Below are positions 26,001-33,856 of a DNA stretch of 64,000 bases, piece after piece; position 1 is the stretch's first letter; every line of letters starts with the position of its first letter. Source of the DNA: Chlorobiota bacterium (lineage in GTDB: Bacteria; Bacteroidota; Ignavibacteria; OLB7); the NCBI GenBank assembly GCA_016710285.1, contig JADJXR010000001.1, positions 1,054,001-1,118,000 of the forward strand, written 5' to 3'. Below the pieces are notes generated by a model. It was not told where the DNA came from and made no database searches. It was given only the letters and a program-made list of their open reading frames with translations. The position numbers and the translations under genes were made by a program.

Positions 26001-29000
26001 CAGTGCCGATGGCGCAGCAATTGGTGGCGGGGGCGAAAATCAGGTGGCAGGGCTAAACGGGTTTGTTGGCGGCGGGCAGTTGAACCAAGCAACGGGCCAG
26101 ACAGCCACCATTGCCGGGGGCCGTTTGAACCAAGCAACGGACCGCTTTGCCTTTGTTGGCGGTGGCGACCGCAACATCGCTTCCGGCCCGGGAGCAGTGG
26201 TTGCTGGCGGCGGCGACAATGGAGTGTTCAGCCCCGCTGGCAACACGGCATCGGGCATATCGGCGGCGGTGGTTGGGGGCTACAGCAACACGGCATCGGC
26301 CGCAACCAGTTTTGTGGGCGGTGGCAACAGCAACAACATTGCGGCAACCTCGCTGAGTGGGGCAATCGCTGGGGGGACATCGAACGTTATCAGCGCTAAC
26401 GCCAACGAAGCCTTTATCGGCGGTGGCCGGGCGAACCAAGCAGCAGCACAATTCGCATCGGTGGTGGGGGGGAATTTGAACCGTGCGCAAAGCGCATATT
26501 CGGCAATACTTGGCGGGTTGAATAATCAAGAGCAAAGCACCGTGGGGGGGAACAACGGGGCCAACGCAATCGTTGGCGGAAGAAACCATTTCGCGAACGG
26601 CTCCAGCAACACCATCGCCGGCGGCGAAAACGATACCGTGCTTGGGCGGTTCAGCATCATCGGTGCCGGAACGACGAACAACACCAGCGGCGACTATCAC
26701 TTTATCGGTGCCGGGTCCGAAAACCGAGTTACATCGGGAACCACCAGCAGCATTGTTGGCGGCAACCGCAACCAAGTCACCGGCAACTACAACATCATTG
26801 GCGGGGGGATTGCCAACTCCATCGGCACCGAGCACTCCAGCATTGTTGGCGGGCGTGGCAACCGCATCACCACCGTCAACTCATTCATCGCTGGCGGCGA
26901 CACCAACTCCATCACCGCCTCGGCATTCAACAGCAGCATCGGCGGCGGGACCCGCAACGTAATCACCAGCCGGTTTGGGGTGATTGGCGGCGGCGTAGCA
27001 AACACCATTGCTGGCGATTCGGGGGCAATTGTTGGCGGGGCCGGAAATAGAGTTTCCAACACCTTCGGCTTTGTGGGTGCGGGGCAGTTCAATCTTGCCT
27101 CGGGAGCCTACTCGGTGGTTGCCGGCGGCCTTCGCGACACCGCCTCGGGACCGAATTCCACCATTGCTGGCGGCGAGCGGAATGTGGCCACAGGGCAGCA
27201 CGCCACCGTTGGTGGGGGGAATGTCAACCGCTCCACCAGCAACAACTCCACTGTTGCCGGTGGCTTTGGCAACCAAGCAACGGGGAACAGTTCGACAATT
27301 GCTGGGGGATTTAGCAACGAAGCAACCCAACAGTACAGCGTTGTTGGCGGTGGGAGTAATAATCACGCAATCGCACTAGCGGCCATGGTTTCTGGCGGAA
27401 CAAATGGCCAAGCCACAGGGCAATACTCAGTCATTAGTGGCGGCGAATCCAACATCTCCAGCGGTTTGCATTCGGTGGTGGGTGGCGGACTTTCCAACGG
27501 CGCAAACGGCCAGCAGAGCACCGTTGCTGGCGGGGCCGGAAGTCAAGCTGGGGCAACGTATGCTACCGTCGGCGGCGGCAATGCTAACGGCGCACTTGAT
27601 AGCGCATCCACAGTTTCCGGCGGACAAAACAACGCAGCACGCGCACGCCACGCAACAGTTTCTGGCGGGTTATGGAATTCTGCCAACTCTCCATTTGCCA
27701 GCATCAGCGGAGGTTATGCAAACAACATTTCTTCCGGCCAATCATCGCACATTGGCGGCGGGGATTCCAATCAAGTGCTGGCTTCACACTCCATTATTGG
27801 AGGTGGCCGATTCAACTACATCAACGCCCAATATGGAACCATCGGCGGCGGCCTAAGCGATACGGTTACTGGCCCATCTGCCACCATTGCTGGCGGCGAA
27901 GGGAACAAAGCTATCGGAGGAGCCTCGGCTGTGGGTGGGGGGTATCAGAATTTTGCCGTTGGTGGCCTTAGTGTTGTTGCAGGTGGCTTCCAAAACCGCG
28001 ACTCGGCCGAGCAAGCCGGCATTGTCTCCGGCTTCACCAACCGCATTAGCCCGCTGGCGCGGCGGAGCTTTATCGGCTCGGGGTTGGGGAACGAGGTTCG
28101 TGCTGTGGAGTCGTCCATTGTTGGCGGTGCATCGAACATTATCGGCGACACTGCCGACCAAAGCGTTATTGGCGGCGGCGCAAACAACATTGCCGAAGGG
28201 CATCAATCAACCGTTGGTGGGGGCTTTGTGAATTATGCTCGTGGAAATCACAGCACCGTGGGGGGCGGGGTTAGCAATTTTGCCAGCGGCCCCGCATCAA
28301 CCATCGCTGGCGGGGATCGGAGCGCGGCCGGTGGGTATGCCTCGGCAATTGGTGGCGGCGGGAACAACCTTGCCAGCGCACAATACACCACTGTTGCCGG
28401 CGGCCACTGGAACGACATCTCCACTCTGGGGATATTTGGAGTGGTCAGCGGCGGCCATGCCAACAAGAACAACGGCGCGTACGGGGTTATCACCGGCGGC
28501 GATTCCAACCAGCTGATTACCGGGGCCGATTACTCCATCATCCTGGGCGGGCGGGCCAACGTTACCGCCAGCCCATACAGCACTATTGCTGGCGGGCAAC
28601 GCCTTTCCCTTGGGAGCAACAGCTTTGGCTTCCTTTCCAACCCGAACGACCTGCTGCCAATGAGCATGAACGCTTCCAACATCGCCGTTTTTGGCAACGT
28701 TGATCTTTGGCTGGCAAACAATCGCGGTACGGCCAGCAGGCTCTTCTTTTACGAGCCGAACTCCGTCACCGGCGCGTTTCCGCCAATCCTTACGCCATCG
28801 CAGCATTACAGCACCTTCGAGGCGCAAACCCAGACGCAGAACTACGAATACCTGCTTCCGGCAACCGCGCCAACCGTGCTGCCAGCAAACCATCACGTTC
28901 TGGCAATCACTGCTGTTGCCACCGCCGGCATCGTCTCGGACCTAACCCTCTCCTGGGTTGACAACACGCTGCTGACCTCCGACAAACGCCGCAAGGAGAA

Positions 29001-29367
29001 CATCACCCTGTTGAAGGGGGAGCCATTGCTTGAGAAGTTCCACGATTTGGAACTCAGCTCCTGGAACTACATCGGCGACAAACAGCGGCATTATGGCGTG
29101 ATGGCCCAGGACTTCTACTCAGCCTTCGGCAACGACGGCGTTGCCCCGATTGGAACCGACACCACGCTAAGCACGATTGACCTTCACGGCGTGGCATACT
29201 TGGCAATCCAGGGGCTTGAGCACCGCACCGCAACCGCCAACAACCGGCTGAAAAAATTGGAAGAAGAGAACGCAACGCTGCGGCGCGAGCTGCAGGAGTT
29301 GAAGGATGCGTTGAAAACGATCAGCGGCACCGGGCGCACCGCAGCCGCACCGAAGGTTGAACGATAA
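23017..29367 (+). CDS. Giant secreted fibre-like repeat protein with C-terminal S74 chaperone domain, 2116 residues
   Basis: Start at the ATG at 23017. A Sec signal peptide (about 1-36, hydrophobic core TVFLFLLLAAFQPLL, ends LLAQ) is followed by a small domain (about 60-130) common in bacterial surface repeat proteins (SSSILDVFSTASGFLLPRMNT). Next come repeated 'FLRGNANTNP...NFMGTRDDRD' units (about 165-430). A block homologous to the first fibre (EPNNTSANIIGGFNGNNVTSGVV...) comes next, followed by more than 1200 residues of short adhesin-head-like repeats (IAGGxxNxASGxYS). The last 130 residues are an intramolecular chaperone auto-processing (S74) domain. Its motif SDKRRK has Ser1988 and Lys1993 at the spacing of the catalytic pair in phage endosialidase/tail spike proteins, then GVMAQDFYSAF. 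A heptad coiled coil (ENATLRRELQELKDALK) ends the protein. Trimerisation followed by self-cleavage is expected. The paralogue at 5155 lacks this domain. Confidence 0.88.
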   Translation: MNCSTTWCVAPRRIHLAQTVFLFLLLAAFQPLLAQLYPTPAPAPMVDIHGHMGVGTLRPDSSSILDVFSTASGFLLPRMNTAQRDQIAGNRPAKGLMIYNSQNDRCEINIGTKERPRWVPCQMVDTSGSLVITGPVSPNGDPGDPGDLFVSQGPNNPPIWLEPEAAVPAWFLRGNANTNPGTGTGQNFMGTRDDRDVVFATGGTERGRFLSPTNGGGFSITGPFRPGGNAGTAGMALVSSGSSAPPTWQVVPFLPVGTRNFSTLSWDSVAGAWVENTNLTSNPTNGNTDVNGNLNVDGNTTLNGTTVSIPNVPNVTSGTEVVITDASGNVQTINVNNLIGNATLTQNAIWVGDASNNPAELLSTNTQGAVLVQNASGSPIWTAPAASPFWALNGNSGTNPANNFVGTTDASDLVFRTANTPRMRLGQGATDNVVSIFGTPDAVVGNTSASTVWDLRIAGDVYASGIYKSGGSLWMDGRNAAQNQVTSDNTLWMTTRGATNALELHVDELGSAAQGRRRVMRYEPNNTSANIIGGFNGNNVTSGVVGATISGGGSNGAANTATDNFGTIAGGEGNRTGDAAGTTADARYATVSGGLSNTAAGENSTIAGGYLNTASGPNSTIGGGRQNQASDVTTTIGGGAQNRATNNNAVVAGGSGNLASGNSSAIGGGASNQATSTNTTIPGGVSNTATVLNATVGGGSSNDATAEAATIAGGADNAAAGGGSFIGGGSSNNASGTSSTIAGGAGNGASGEGAAVAGGVNNIASSQYASIGGGTQNRASGSASFIGAGVANTTAGYRSVIVGGEQNIITAAGDRAIISGGSQNSITGAFSTIGGGVQNLNQGEYSVIAGGRSDTIVAPSDNSTISGGYNNVATNSYSTISGGSGNRALALSSTIAGGDGNQASGRWSSISGGQNNAVASDHAIVAGGNGNRISGQFSGILGGDRDTVLGPNSTIGGGRLNKIIATADFSAIGGGQNNRINNGNSVIAGGSGNIISADGAAIGGGGENQVAGLNGFVGGGQLNQATGQTATIAGGRLNQATDRFAFVGGGDRNIASGPGAVVAGGGDNGVFSPAGNTASGISAAVVGGYSNTASAATSFVGGGNSNNIAATSLSGAIAGGTSNVISANANEAFIGGGRANQAAAQFASVVGGNLNRAQSAYSAILGGLNNQEQSTVGGNNGANAIVGGRNHFANGSSNTIAGGENDTVLGRFSIIGAGTTNNTSGDYHFIGAGSENRVTSGTTSSIVGGNRNQVTGNYNIIGGGIANSIGTEHSSIVGGRGNRITTVNSFIAGGDTNSITASAFNSSIGGGTRNVITSRFGVIGGGVANTIAGDSGAIVGGAGNRVSNTFGFVGAGQFNLASGAYSVVAGGLRDTASGPNSTIAGGERNVATGQHATVGGGNVNRSTSNNSTVAGGFGNQATGNSSTIAGGFSNEATQQYSVVGGGSNNHAIALAAMVSGGTNGQATGQYSVISGGESNISSGLHSVVGGGLSNGANGQQSTVAGGAGSQAGATYATVGGGNANGALDSASTVSGGQNNAARARHATVSGGLWNSANSPFASISGGYANNISSGQSSHIGGGDSNQVLASHSIIGGGRFNYINAQYGTIGGGLSDTVTGPSATIAGGEGNKAIGGASAVGGGYQNFAVGGLSVVAGGFQNRDSAEQAGIVSGFTNRISPLARRSFIGSGLGNEVRAVESSIVGGASNIIGDTADQSVIGGGANNIAEGHQSTVGGGFVNYARGNHSTVGGGVSNFASGPASTIAGGDRSAAGGYASAIGGGGNNLASAQYTTVAGGHWNDISTLGIFGVVSGGHANKNNGAYGVITGGDSNQLITGADYSIILGGRANVTASPYSTIAGGQRLSLGSNSFGFLSNPNDLLPMSMNASNIAVFGNVDLWLANNRGTASRLFFYEPNSVTGAFPPILTPSQHYSTFEAQTQTQNYEYLLPATAPTVLPANHHVLAITAVATAGIVSDLTLSWVDNTLLTSDKRRKENITLLKGEPLLEKFHDLELSSWNYIGDKQRHYGVMAQDFYSAFGNDGVAPIGTDTTLSTIDLHGVAYLAIQGLEHRTATANNRLKKLEEENATLRRELQELKDALKTISGTGRTAAAPKVER

Positions 29368-29407
29368 GATTCCGATAGTCGCCAGATCATCATCCGACAA
29401 TCCCCGT

Positions 29408-29538
29408 GCAGCGGAAAAGGCCGGGGGGGATTGCGTGCACCGATACAGGAACGGGCTGATAATCCCACGCGCCGTAGCAAGCTGAGCAGTCTTTCAACGG
29501 TGCTATCAGCAGCACGCAATCCCCCACTTTTCCGCTGC
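29408..29538. repeat. Inverted-repeat element (about 27-bp arms, 73-bp spacer)
   Basis: The left arm (29408-29438, GCAGCGGAAAAG...GATTGCGTGC) pairs with the right arm (29512-29538, GCACGCAATCCCCC...TTTTCCGCTGC) with only a small insertion in the left arm. The 73-base centre has no gene. A run of eight T (29541-29548) follows. It could be a MITE-like unit or a long terminator for the giant fibre gene, whose stop is 40 bases upstream. Confidence 0.65.
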
Positions 29539-29685
29539 AATTTTTTTTGGGGAAACAGGGTGGCCGCACACACGATGATGGAACCCAGGGACGTGCATCC
29601 GTTCCTGCATCTGAACCGTGGCGGCTGCCCTTTTTTTTGAAGTCAGGCAACCGTAGCTTTGTTCAAAACATTGGAGCGTGTTGCT

Positions 29686-30459
29686 ATGGCCGGTGCGTCC
29701 TCACATTTCTACCAATCTTGCGCTGCTGTGGCGATAACCATACTGGCGTGCACCACACAGGATCACAAGACTTCCCCCTTACCGGATCGCCCTACAGCTA
29801 CTGCTGTTGCTCCCCCAACAGCAGCCACCACAAAGCCTGTTGCGGATTCTTCACAGCTGCCAGAAGCAGCCGTAGTAAAACAGGACCCTGAGTTTGTTGA
29901 ATGGCTGGTTAATCATGCTTTGCGCCACCCACGCGATGCACGGTTTATCGAGATTCGGGACTCCACCAAGCAGCTGCGGAACTACCGTAAAATTCCTGAT
30001 GGAATTGAAATCAGCGACACGCTGGCATCGGGGAATCGGTATGTGGTAAGAATTATCAAGAAAAAATTTCACCCGAAACAGCACCGGATTACCCGAGACA
30101 GTGTTGGCTGGGTCACCCGGATAGATGGACAGACATTCTGGGGAACGGATGGCGGCCTGCCGCGAGATGAGATTAAGAAGATTCAAGTATTCATTAACGG
30201 ACGGGCAATTGCTATTCCCAACCGCGCCTGGAAGCCTTATTATGAACCCAGCCTATATATCCCTGATTCCACATCTTCGTTTTTTTATGTTAGTGCTTAC
30301 GAGTCACGCAATGAACAGTATTGCTACCTCTACATGCTCAATAGTGATGGAGCAGGAGCCTATGAGGTCAAGTTCATTTTTGATCACCATCAGTATATCA
30401 CCGACTATGCATTGCTTTGCCCGTTAGGCCTTGAAATGGATGGTGTTCCTGATAAATAA
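29686..30459 (+). CDS. Predicted lipoprotein, unknown function
   Basis: A 257-residue protein from the ATG at 29686; a TTG at 29659 would add nine residues. The N-terminus has a hydrophobic stretch ending in a lipobox-like ILA-C. A disordered Pro/Ala/Thr-rich spacer (TATAVAPPTAATTKP) follows, then a globular region with Tyr-rich strands (FFYVSAYESRNEQYCYLYML). I do not recognise the family. The gene is visibly less GC-rich than the neighbouring fibre and isomerase genes. It stands alone: an inverted-repeat element precedes it and the next gene has its own promoter. Confidence 0.65.
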   Translation: MAGASSHFYQSCAAVAITILACTTQDHKTSPLPDRPTATAVAPPTAATTKPVADSSQLPEAAVVKQDPEFVEWLVNHALRHPRDARFIEIRDSTKQLRNYRKIPDGIEISDTLASGNRYVVRIIKKKFHPKQHRITRDSVGWVTRIDGQTFWGTDGGLPRDEIKKIQVFINGRAIAIPNRAWKPYYEPSLYIPDSTSSFFYVSAYESRNEQYCYLYMLNSDGAGAYEVKFIFDHHQYITDYALLCPLGLEMDGVPDK

Positions 30460-30516
30460 GTGCTTGAGAAGAAGGGATAATTTCACCGATCTTCGCTCCC
30501 TCGGCTTCCCCCTGCC

Positions 30517-30524
30517 TACCTTTG
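30517..30524 (+). promoter_or_regulatory. Candidate -7 element (TACCTTTG) for the isomerase gene
   Basis: TACCTTTG matches TAnnTTTG and lies 75 bases before the ATG at 30599. No TTG -33 partner is visible at the expected distance. Confidence 0.4.
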
Positions 30525-30598
30525 CTTAGTAGGGCCAATAGAAATGGAACGTGGTGAAGCGTTCCAACGAACCGACTGCCAACAACTACATTCCCGCC

Positions 30599-31636
30599 AT
30601 GTCCCAAACCAGCAGCCGCAAACGCGACCATGTTGAACTCTGCGCACGCGAAGACGTTGCCTTCCAGGGGAAAACCACTGGGCTGGAACGCTACCAGCTA
30701 ACCCACAACGCGCTTCCGGAGCTTGACTTCCACGAGGTAGATACGGCGGTGGAATTTTTGGGGAAGCCGTGCGGGATGCCACTGCTGGTAAGCTCCATGA
30801 CCGGCGGCTACAGCGATGCCGCCACCATCAACCAACAACTGGCCGAGGTCTGCCAGACGCTTCAGATACCGATGGGGGTTGGGTCCCAGCGGCAGGCGAT
30901 TGAGGATGATTCGGAGCTTGAGAGCTTCCGTGCGGCGCGGCGTGGCGGGCCAACAATCCCGCTGTTCGGAAATCTGGGGGGGGCAGAAGTTGCCAAATCG
31001 GGAAGCCTGGAAACGGTCCAGCGGCTTGCCGAGCTGATTGATGCCGACGGCTTTGCAATCCACCTGAACCCGCTGCAAGAATTGATGCAGCCGGAAGGAA
31101 ATCCCAACTACCGTGGCGTGCTTTCCGGGATTGAAACGCTGGTCCGCCAGCTTGGGCTGCCGATCATCGTTAAAGAGGTTGGCGCGGGGCTTTCGGCGGA
31201 TACGGTGCGGCGGCTGTTGGAGGTTGGCGTGCGGATTATTGACGTTGCCGGGGCCGGCGGAACAAGCTGGGCCGGCGTGGAGCTGATGCGCCGCAGCGAT
31301 GGCGGCGACTACGCCGATTTTTGGGATTGGGGAATCCCCACCGCCGATGCCGTCAACGCCGCGCGCCCGCTGTGCGATTCCGCCCACGCGACGTTGATTG
31401 CCAGCGGCGGCATTGCTTCCCCACGCGACGTTGGGACCGCCATTGCCCTGGGCGCGCACCTGTGCGGATCGGCCCGCCCCATGCTGAAAACCTTGCGCGA
31501 ATCGGGCCAGCAAGGGCTGGAAACCATGCTCCAAAAATGGCAACATCACCTCCGCTGCATGATGTTTTTAAGCGGCTCGAAAACCATCGCCGATTTGCGC
31601 AACGCCCCAATGGTGCGGGATGGATGGAGTGCGTGA
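30599..31636 (+). CDS. fni: Type 2 isopentenyl-diphosphate delta-isomerase
   Basis: A 345-residue FMN- and NADPH-dependent enzyme that interconverts isopentenyl and dimethylallyl diphosphate in isoprenoid synthesis. The family motifs run in order: RKRDHVELC near the start, MTGGY (FMN region), MGVGSQR, HLNPLQE, KEVGAGLS, DVAGAGGTSW (FMN phosphate binding) and ASGGI...GTAIALGA. I prefer the ATG at 30599 because family members begin just before the RK-DH motif; GTG codons at 30551 and 30554 are alternatives. No other isoprenoid gene is adjacent. Confidence 0.95.
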   Translation: MSQTSSRKRDHVELCAREDVAFQGKTTGLERYQLTHNALPELDFHEVDTAVEFLGKPCGMPLLVSSMTGGYSDAATINQQLAEVCQTLQIPMGVGSQRQAIEDDSELESFRAARRGGPTIPLFGNLGGAEVAKSGSLETVQRLAELIDADGFAIHLNPLQELMQPEGNPNYRGVLSGIETLVRQLGLPIIVKEVGAGLSADTVRRLLEVGVRIIDVAGAGGTSWAGVELMRRSDGGDYADFWDWGIPTADAVNAARPLCDSAHATLIASGGIASPRDVGTAIALGAHLCGSARPMLKTLRESGQQGLETMLQKWQHHLRCMMFLSGSKTIADLRNAPMVRDGWSA

Positions 31637-31666
31637 GCATCTGCCGCCGCCGCGCCCCCAGAATTG

Positions 31667-32090
31667 AAAATCCCGACGAAGTCGGGGTAGCGGCAGGTCT
31701 TTAGCCTGCCCTGTCTTCTCGTGAGTAAGTCGCCGAAGGCTAAAGACCTTCGACTACCTCCTTCTGTCAATCCCGACGAAGTCGGGGTAGCGGCAGGTCT
31801 TTAGCCTGCCCTGTCGCCGAAGGCCGAGACACCGAAGACCGAATCGCCGAAGGCTAAAGACCTTTTATCAACCCCGACGGAGGTCGGGGCGGCTACCTCC
31901 TTCTGTCAATCCCAGCTGAAGCGGCAATCCCGACGAAGTCGGGGTAGGGGCAGGTCTTTAGCCTGCCCTGTCGCCGAAGGCCGAGACACCGAAGACCGAA
32001 TCGCCGAAGGCTAAAGACCTTCGGCTACCTCCTTCTGTCAATCCCGACGGAGGTCGGGATGGTTACCTCCTTCTGTCAACCCCAGCTGAA
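31667..32090. repeat. Tandem cluster of palindromic repeats (AGGTCTTTAGCCT family)
   Basis: Three copies of the inverted pair AGGTCTTTAGCCT / AGGCTAAAGACCT occur, with arms at 31695/31737, 31795/31851 and 31952/32008. They are separated by near-identical spacers CCTGTCGCCGAAGGCCGAGA. Each copy is bordered by CCCGACGAAGTCGGGGTA or CCCGACGGAGGTCGGGG hairpins and CTACCTCCTTCTGTCA. A fourth copy lies at 40916-40969. No gene is present. It separates the convergent isomerase and ribulokinase genes. Confidence 0.9.
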
Positions 32091-32099
32091 TTAGTGGCA

Positions 32100-33770
32100 T
32101 CAGCCCCTCTGTTCCCTCAGTCGCTTCATCACGTCATCTCCACCTTTTCCGAAATGGTCGTGCAGGCGGCGGTAGTGGCCGAAAAGTTGGTGGTAGATGG
32201 TCTGATGCTCAGCGATTGGGGAGAACGTGGCGCTTTGGAACCGCACCATCCGCTCGGCAGCTTCGGCAATGGTGGCGTGGCCGCCGTTGGCAATGCCCGC
32301 CGCCACCGCCCCAAACATTGCCGCACCCAACGCCGAAGCCATTCCCGATCCCCCGTGGCGAATTGGCCTTCCGGTTACGTCGGCGTAGATCTGCATCAGC
32401 AGTGGGTTCCGTTCGGCAAGTCCGCCGCAGGCAACAAGCTCCTGCACCGCCACGCCGTGCGCCTCGTGCGATTCAATAATCACCCGCGCGCCGAACGCCG
32501 TCGCCTCAATCAACGCCCGGTAGATGTCGGGGGCGCGTGTTGCAAGGGTTAGCCCAACAATCAGCCCGCTTAAACTTGCATCGGTCAGCACCGAGCGATT
32601 TCCGTTCCACCAATCCAACGCCAGCAGCCCATGTTCCCCAGGCTTCTGCGCCGCCGCCGCTTGCTCCAACACCTGATAGATATTCATCCCCTGCTCCTGG
32701 GCCATCTGGAAATAGCGTGGTGGCGTGGCCTGCTCCACCAGCCATTCAAACAGATCGCCAACGCCCGCCTGCCCCGACTCGTAGCCGAACAGCCCCGGCA
32801 AAATTCCATCGGCCACCACGCCGCTGATTCCCGGGACCAACCGCTCCGTCTCGGAAAGAAGCATGTGGCAGGCGCTTGTTCCAAGAATCATCACCATCCT
32901 TCCCGGCTCCGTTACTCCAACGCCCGGAACCGCTGCGTGGGCATCAATCGTTGCGGCGGCCACGGCTGTCTCGGGAAGCAATCCGGTAAGCATCGCTCCG
33001 GCATCGTTCAGCGGGCCAACAAACGCGCCTGGGGGAACCACCGGCGCGGCAAGCCGGGAGCGGTTCAGATCCGCCAGCCGTGGGTCCAGCGCGGCAAGAA
33101 ATTCTTCCGATGGATATCCATTCCCCCGTTCCCACAACCCCTTGTAGCCAGCGGCGCAGGCGTTGCGAACCTCGCGCCCGGTTAGCTGCCACACCACCCA
33201 ATCGCCGGCCTCGGCAATCCGTTCGGCAGCGGCATAGATTTCAGGGGCTTCGCGGAGGATTTGGAGGGTTTTGCTGTGGAGCCATTCGCTAGAGATTTTG
33301 CCGCCGTAGCGTGCAAGCCACGGTTCGGCGCGGTCGGCAGCAACGGCGGTGATGCGGTCGGCATCGGGCTGGGCGGCGTGATGTTTCCAGAGCTTCACCC
33401 AAGCGTGCGGGTTGCCGCGCCACGTGGGGAGCTGGCAAAGGGGCGTTCCATCGGCCAATGTTGGAAGGATTGTGCAGGCGGTGAAATCCACCCCAAGCCC
33501 AACCACTTCGGTTGGCGCAATTCCGGCCTGGCGCAACGCTTCCGGGATTGCGTGGCGCAGCACTTGCAGGTAATCGTCGGGGTTCTGCAACGCCCAGTCG
33601 GGGCCAAGCCGGATGCTGGTTCCTGGAAGGTGTTCGTCAATCACTCCATCGGCGTAGCGGTGCGTTGCGGTTCCCAGGATTTCACCCGTTGAGCAATCAA
33701 CCACCACCGCCCGCCCCGACTCGGTCCCGAAGTCAAGGCCAATCGAACAACGTACTTTGGAAAATGGCAT
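32100..33770 (-). CDS. araB: L-ribulokinase (FGGY carbohydrate kinase)
   Basis: A 556-residue sugar kinase that phosphorylates ribulose (AraB type). The N-terminal ATPase phosphate loop SIGLDFGTESGRAVVVD is typical of ribulokinases (FGTES). WRGNPHAW, the GAGDWVVWQLTG-like segment, and the adenosine motif in the C-terminal half (ALIEATAFGAR..., VACGGLAERNPLLMQIYADV) follow. The length matches the family. No arabinose isomerase or epimerase is near, so the substrate supply is not evident. The 3' end reaches the palindromic repeat cluster. Confidence 0.93.
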   Translation of the reverse strand: MPFSKVRCSIGLDFGTESGRAVVVDCSTGEILGTATHRYADGVIDEHLPGTSIRLGPDWALQNPDDYLQVLRHAIPEALRQAGIAPTEVVGLGVDFTACTILPTLADGTPLCQLPTWRGNPHAWVKLWKHHAAQPDADRITAVAADRAEPWLARYGGKISSEWLHSKTLQILREAPEIYAAAERIAEAGDWVVWQLTGREVRNACAAGYKGLWERGNGYPSEEFLAALDPRLADLNRSRLAAPVVPPGAFVGPLNDAGAMLTGLLPETAVAAATIDAHAAVPGVGVTEPGRMVMILGTSACHMLLSETERLVPGISGVVADGILPGLFGYESGQAGVGDLFEWLVEQATPPRYFQMAQEQGMNIYQVLEQAAAAQKPGEHGLLALDWWNGNRSVLTDASLSGLIVGLTLATRAPDIYRALIEATAFGARVIIESHEAHGVAVQELVACGGLAERNPLLMQIYADVTGRPIRHGGSGMASALGAAMFGAVAAGIANGGHATIAEAAERMVRFQSATFSPIAEHQTIYHQLFGHYRRLHDHFGKGGDDVMKRLREQRG

Positions 33771-33804
33771 GATGGGAGGGAAGAAAATGTGTGAGCCAAG
33801 CCGT

Positions 33805-33812
33805 TATCTTTG
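33805..33812 (+). promoter_or_regulatory. Candidate -7 element (TATCTTTG)
   Basis: TATCTTTG matches the Bacteroidota -7 consensus and lies 44 bases before the ATG at 33857, between divergently transcribed ribulokinase and BNR-protein genes. Confidence 0.45.
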
Positions 33813-33856
33813 TGGCGCAAAGTAAAACTCTCCAATCACTTTCTTGAACAACCTGT

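Noticed and set aside
31667..32090. Could the palindrome cluster be a CRISPR array?
   Set aside because: Each unit has inverted arms and the intervening sequences are nearly identical rather than unique spacers.
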